From assembly GCF_000817735.3 (NCBI RefSeq), contig NZ_JTJC03000001.1:753710-817709 (forward strand): a stretch of DNA of 64,000 bases, in the 5' to 3' direction. The notes beneath the pieces were generated by a model. That model did not search any database and was not told the origin of the DNA. It saw only the letters and a program-made list of their open reading frames with translations. Positions 62,384 through 64,000 of the stretch are shown one piece after another (position 1 is the stretch's first letter; every line of letters begins with the position of its first letter). Both the position numbers and the translations under genes were made by a program. The stretch is from Scytonema millei VB511283. Lineage in GTDB: Bacteria > Cyanobacteriota > Cyanobacteriia > Cyanobacteriales > Chroococcidiopsidaceae.

Positions 62384-63619
62384 TTAACGATCGCTCACAT
62401 CAATGAATGTCAAATTGACTCCCAGCAAATGTTGTTTTTGACTGAAAACAGGAACGATGGAAATATCAAAGTAACTTGTACCTTTTAAAGTGTTCCACTC
62501 AATATTTTTCAAAGTGATTCGACGACGATTGCGATAAAACGCTTTCATCGAAGTATGGGAACCCAATAGCTTTCCAGGTTCGAGTTCTTCAAAAGGACGG
62601 TGATAATTGTTTAGGGTTAATCCGAATAAGATATTTGCCTGCTCGTTGGTAGCGACTAAACGACCATTAACGTCTACTGCTAGTTGAGCCTCATGACTCG
62701 TTTCGTAAGCAGTTTGCCAGATGCGAACTTGGTACGTCATGGCATCAAGCGCTTGCTTTTTACTAGATTTGGGGTTGATTAATAGGTGATTGTCCAGTTC
62801 TAGATTTAGCCCTTTTGCATAAACGTGATGCTTTAAATTAATCGGCGTAAAAATTTGTCTGTGGTTGACTAATGTTTCTGACTTACCTAAGAAGAGAAAA
62901 CCAGTGTTTTTCAGCGCAAAGTGGAAGCGAACAAAGATCGATGCTTGTGTCTCCCCGTTGAAATAAATCAGCACATTCCGACACGATAATAGATCGATTT
63001 TGGACATCGGCGCATTTTTAGCCAGGTTGTGACGACCGAAGACGATCTGGCGGCGCAGTTGTCGGTGAAACACATAACCATTAGGAGTTGGCTCAAAGTA
63101 TTTCTCCAGCAGTTGGGGAGGAATTGATGTAACTTCTTTGGAGTTATAAGTGGCAAGACGCGCTTGTCCAATCGCGGCTTCATCCACATCTGTGGCATAA
63201 AATTGAACTCGCTGCAAACAAGCTTCGATCCCTAAAGCTTCGGCAAACAACATCAGTAGGGTATACACTTCATGTCCAGCAGCACAACCCGCACTCCAGA
63301 CTCGAATTGATTCATCAGGTTGCTTGCTGGCAACGATTTTGGGAACGATCTCATGTGCTAGATAATCCCAAGCATCGCGATCGCGAAAGAAACTAGTAAC
63401 ATTAATCAGAACAGTATCTAAAAGTGCCATCCACTCCTGGTCATGGCTTTGCAAATACTGTAAGTAGTCCTGATAGCTACCAATGTTGATACTCTGCATT
63501 CGCACTCGTAATCGCCGCACCAAGCTAGAGCGTTTATACTCAGTCAAGTCACAACCCCGATTGTGCTTGAGATAATCTAATAACGCTTCAAATTCTGGCT
63601 CGGCTTGGGACAGATTCAT
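62384..63619 (-). CDS. CheR-type methyltransferase with PAS domain
   Basis: 411 residues. CheR N-terminal helical domain (about 1-75, DLTEYKRSSLVRRLRVRM) then the SAM-dependent methyltransferase domain with VTSFFRD, IRVWSAGCAAGHEVYTLLM (motif I), FYATDVDEAAIGQAR, and the LLSCRNVLIYF motif. A PAS domain follows at about 290-410 (AQLAVDVNGRLVATNEQANILF). No CheB part is seen. It lies 47 bp downstream of a histidine kinase on the same strand and is likely part of that signal system. The methyl-accepting target is not in the window. Confidence 0.9.
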   Translation of the reverse strand: MNLSQAEPEFEALLDYLKHNRGCDLTEYKRSSLVRRLRVRMQSINIGSYQDYLQYLQSHDQEWMALLDTVLINVTSFFRDRDAWDYLAHEIVPKIVASKQPDESIRVWSAGCAAGHEVYTLLMLFAEALGIEACLQRVQFYATDVDEAAIGQARLATYNSKEVTSIPPQLLEKYFEPTPNGYVFHRQLRRQIVFGRHNLAKNAPMSKIDLLSCRNVLIYFNGETQASIFVRFHFALKNTGFLFLGKSETLVNHRQIFTPINLKHHVYAKGLNLELDNHLLINPKSSKKQALDAMTYQVRIWQTAYETSHEAQLAVDVNGRLVATNEQANILFGLTLNNYHRPFEELEPGKLLGSHTSMKAFYRNRRRITLKNIEWNTLKGTSYFDISIVPVFSQKQHLLGVNLTFIDVSDR

Positions 63620-63666
63620 GGAAGGGTTTGAGATTTATTCTCTAACTCCAGCTTATAATGAAGAAT

Positions 63667-64000
63667 TCACCACTCTGGTAAAATTGGTAGCTTAACGGTA
63701 AAGGTTGCACCTTGCCCAACTCCTAAACTGGCGGCGTGGATCGTGCCGTTGTGGAGTTCGACTAGGTGACGGGCGATCGCTAATCCCAGTCCCAATCCCT
63801 TAGCCGAATTTGAACCTTCGGCTTGACTCAAGCGATCGAAAACATGGGGAAGAAATTCAGCAGCAATACCAATACCCGTATCCATAACACGAATTTGGGC
63901 GTAAGAGGCATGAGGATAATTGCCGTCCTCGTCGATCGCTGACAGTTCAACAGTGACGCTGCCTGAATCTGGGGTAAATTTAATTGCGTTGGTCAGGAGA
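63667..64000 (-). CDS. Histidine kinase, C-terminal ATPase part (runs off the right edge)
   Basis: The last 110 or so residues of a sensor kinase: N box LLTNAIKFTPD, G1 box DTGIGIA, F box FDRLSQAEGS, G2 box GLGLGLAIA, ending KLPILPEW. The reading frame is open to base 64000, so the rest lies beyond the window. The ATP-site residues are all present, which suggests an active enzyme. Transcribed towards the CheR/PAS gene. Confidence 0.93.
   Translation of the reverse strand, partial: LLTNAIKFTPDSGSVTVELSAIDEDGNYPHASYAQIRVMDTGIGIAAEFLPHVFDRLSQAEGSNSAKGLGLGLAIARHLVELHNGTIHAASLGVGQGATFTVKLPILPEW

Overview
The window is almost certainly cyanobacterial chromosome. The HIP1 octamer GCGATCGC and close variants occur throughout, and several genes are cyanobacterial hallmarks: a CruA-type lycopene cyclase, an SLH-domain iron-uptake porin, DUF1400, DUF3318 and DUF6464 proteins, and a class III PHA synthase with an ssl2501-like phasin. 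The gene content and the gaps full of short tandem repeats suggest a Chroococcidiopsis-like unicellular lineage. That placement is inference. I saw no rRNA, tRNA or CRISPR array.

Layout. 1-12 kb: an Uma2 fragment, two alpha/beta hydrolases, a Ser/Thr kinase, a coiled-coil protein, cruA and an SLH porin. 12-17 kb: an SLC13 permease, a HAMP sensor kinase and glycerate kinase in a row. 17-27 kb: housekeeping and conserved unknown genes (DUF3318, cofH, ppk2, DUF6464, a GT39-like enzyme, a HEAT-repeat protein, aroA) plus a methyltransferase remnant. 27-39.5 kb: a three-gene NRPS locus. 39.8-42.9 kb: an ECF cobalt/nickel transporter. 43-47 kb: an iron-handling set (multicopper oxidase, lipoprotein, bacterioferritin-like protein, FTR1 permease). 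47-53.7 kb: glycosyltransferase, IS982-family element, GHL10 hydrolase, TPR and VOC proteins, and a decayed response regulator-AraC gene. 54.7-62 kb: small genes and a full polyhydroxybutyrate locus (SDR, phaE, phaC, phasin, phaA, phaB, hydrolase). 62.4-64 kb: a CheR/PAS protein and the end of a histidine kinase.

The NRPS locus is the best candidate for something new. One gene encodes formyltransferase, a headless condensation-domain lobe, an adenylation domain with a luciferase-like monooxygenase inserted in it, and a carrier. The second encodes heterocyclization, adenylation, carrier and oxidase domains. The third, divergent, encodes condensation, carrier and thioesterase domains with no adenylation domain and a changed condensation motif (HQxxxDG). 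Read together they suggest a formylated, possibly oxidised glycine joined to a thiazole or oxazole. Metal transporters follow directly, which allows but does not show a role in metal binding.

Small repeats shape the rest. Palindromes and heptamer-type repeats sit in most gaps, lie in frame inside several coding regions, and directly precede the start codons of cbiQ and the bacterioferritin gene.
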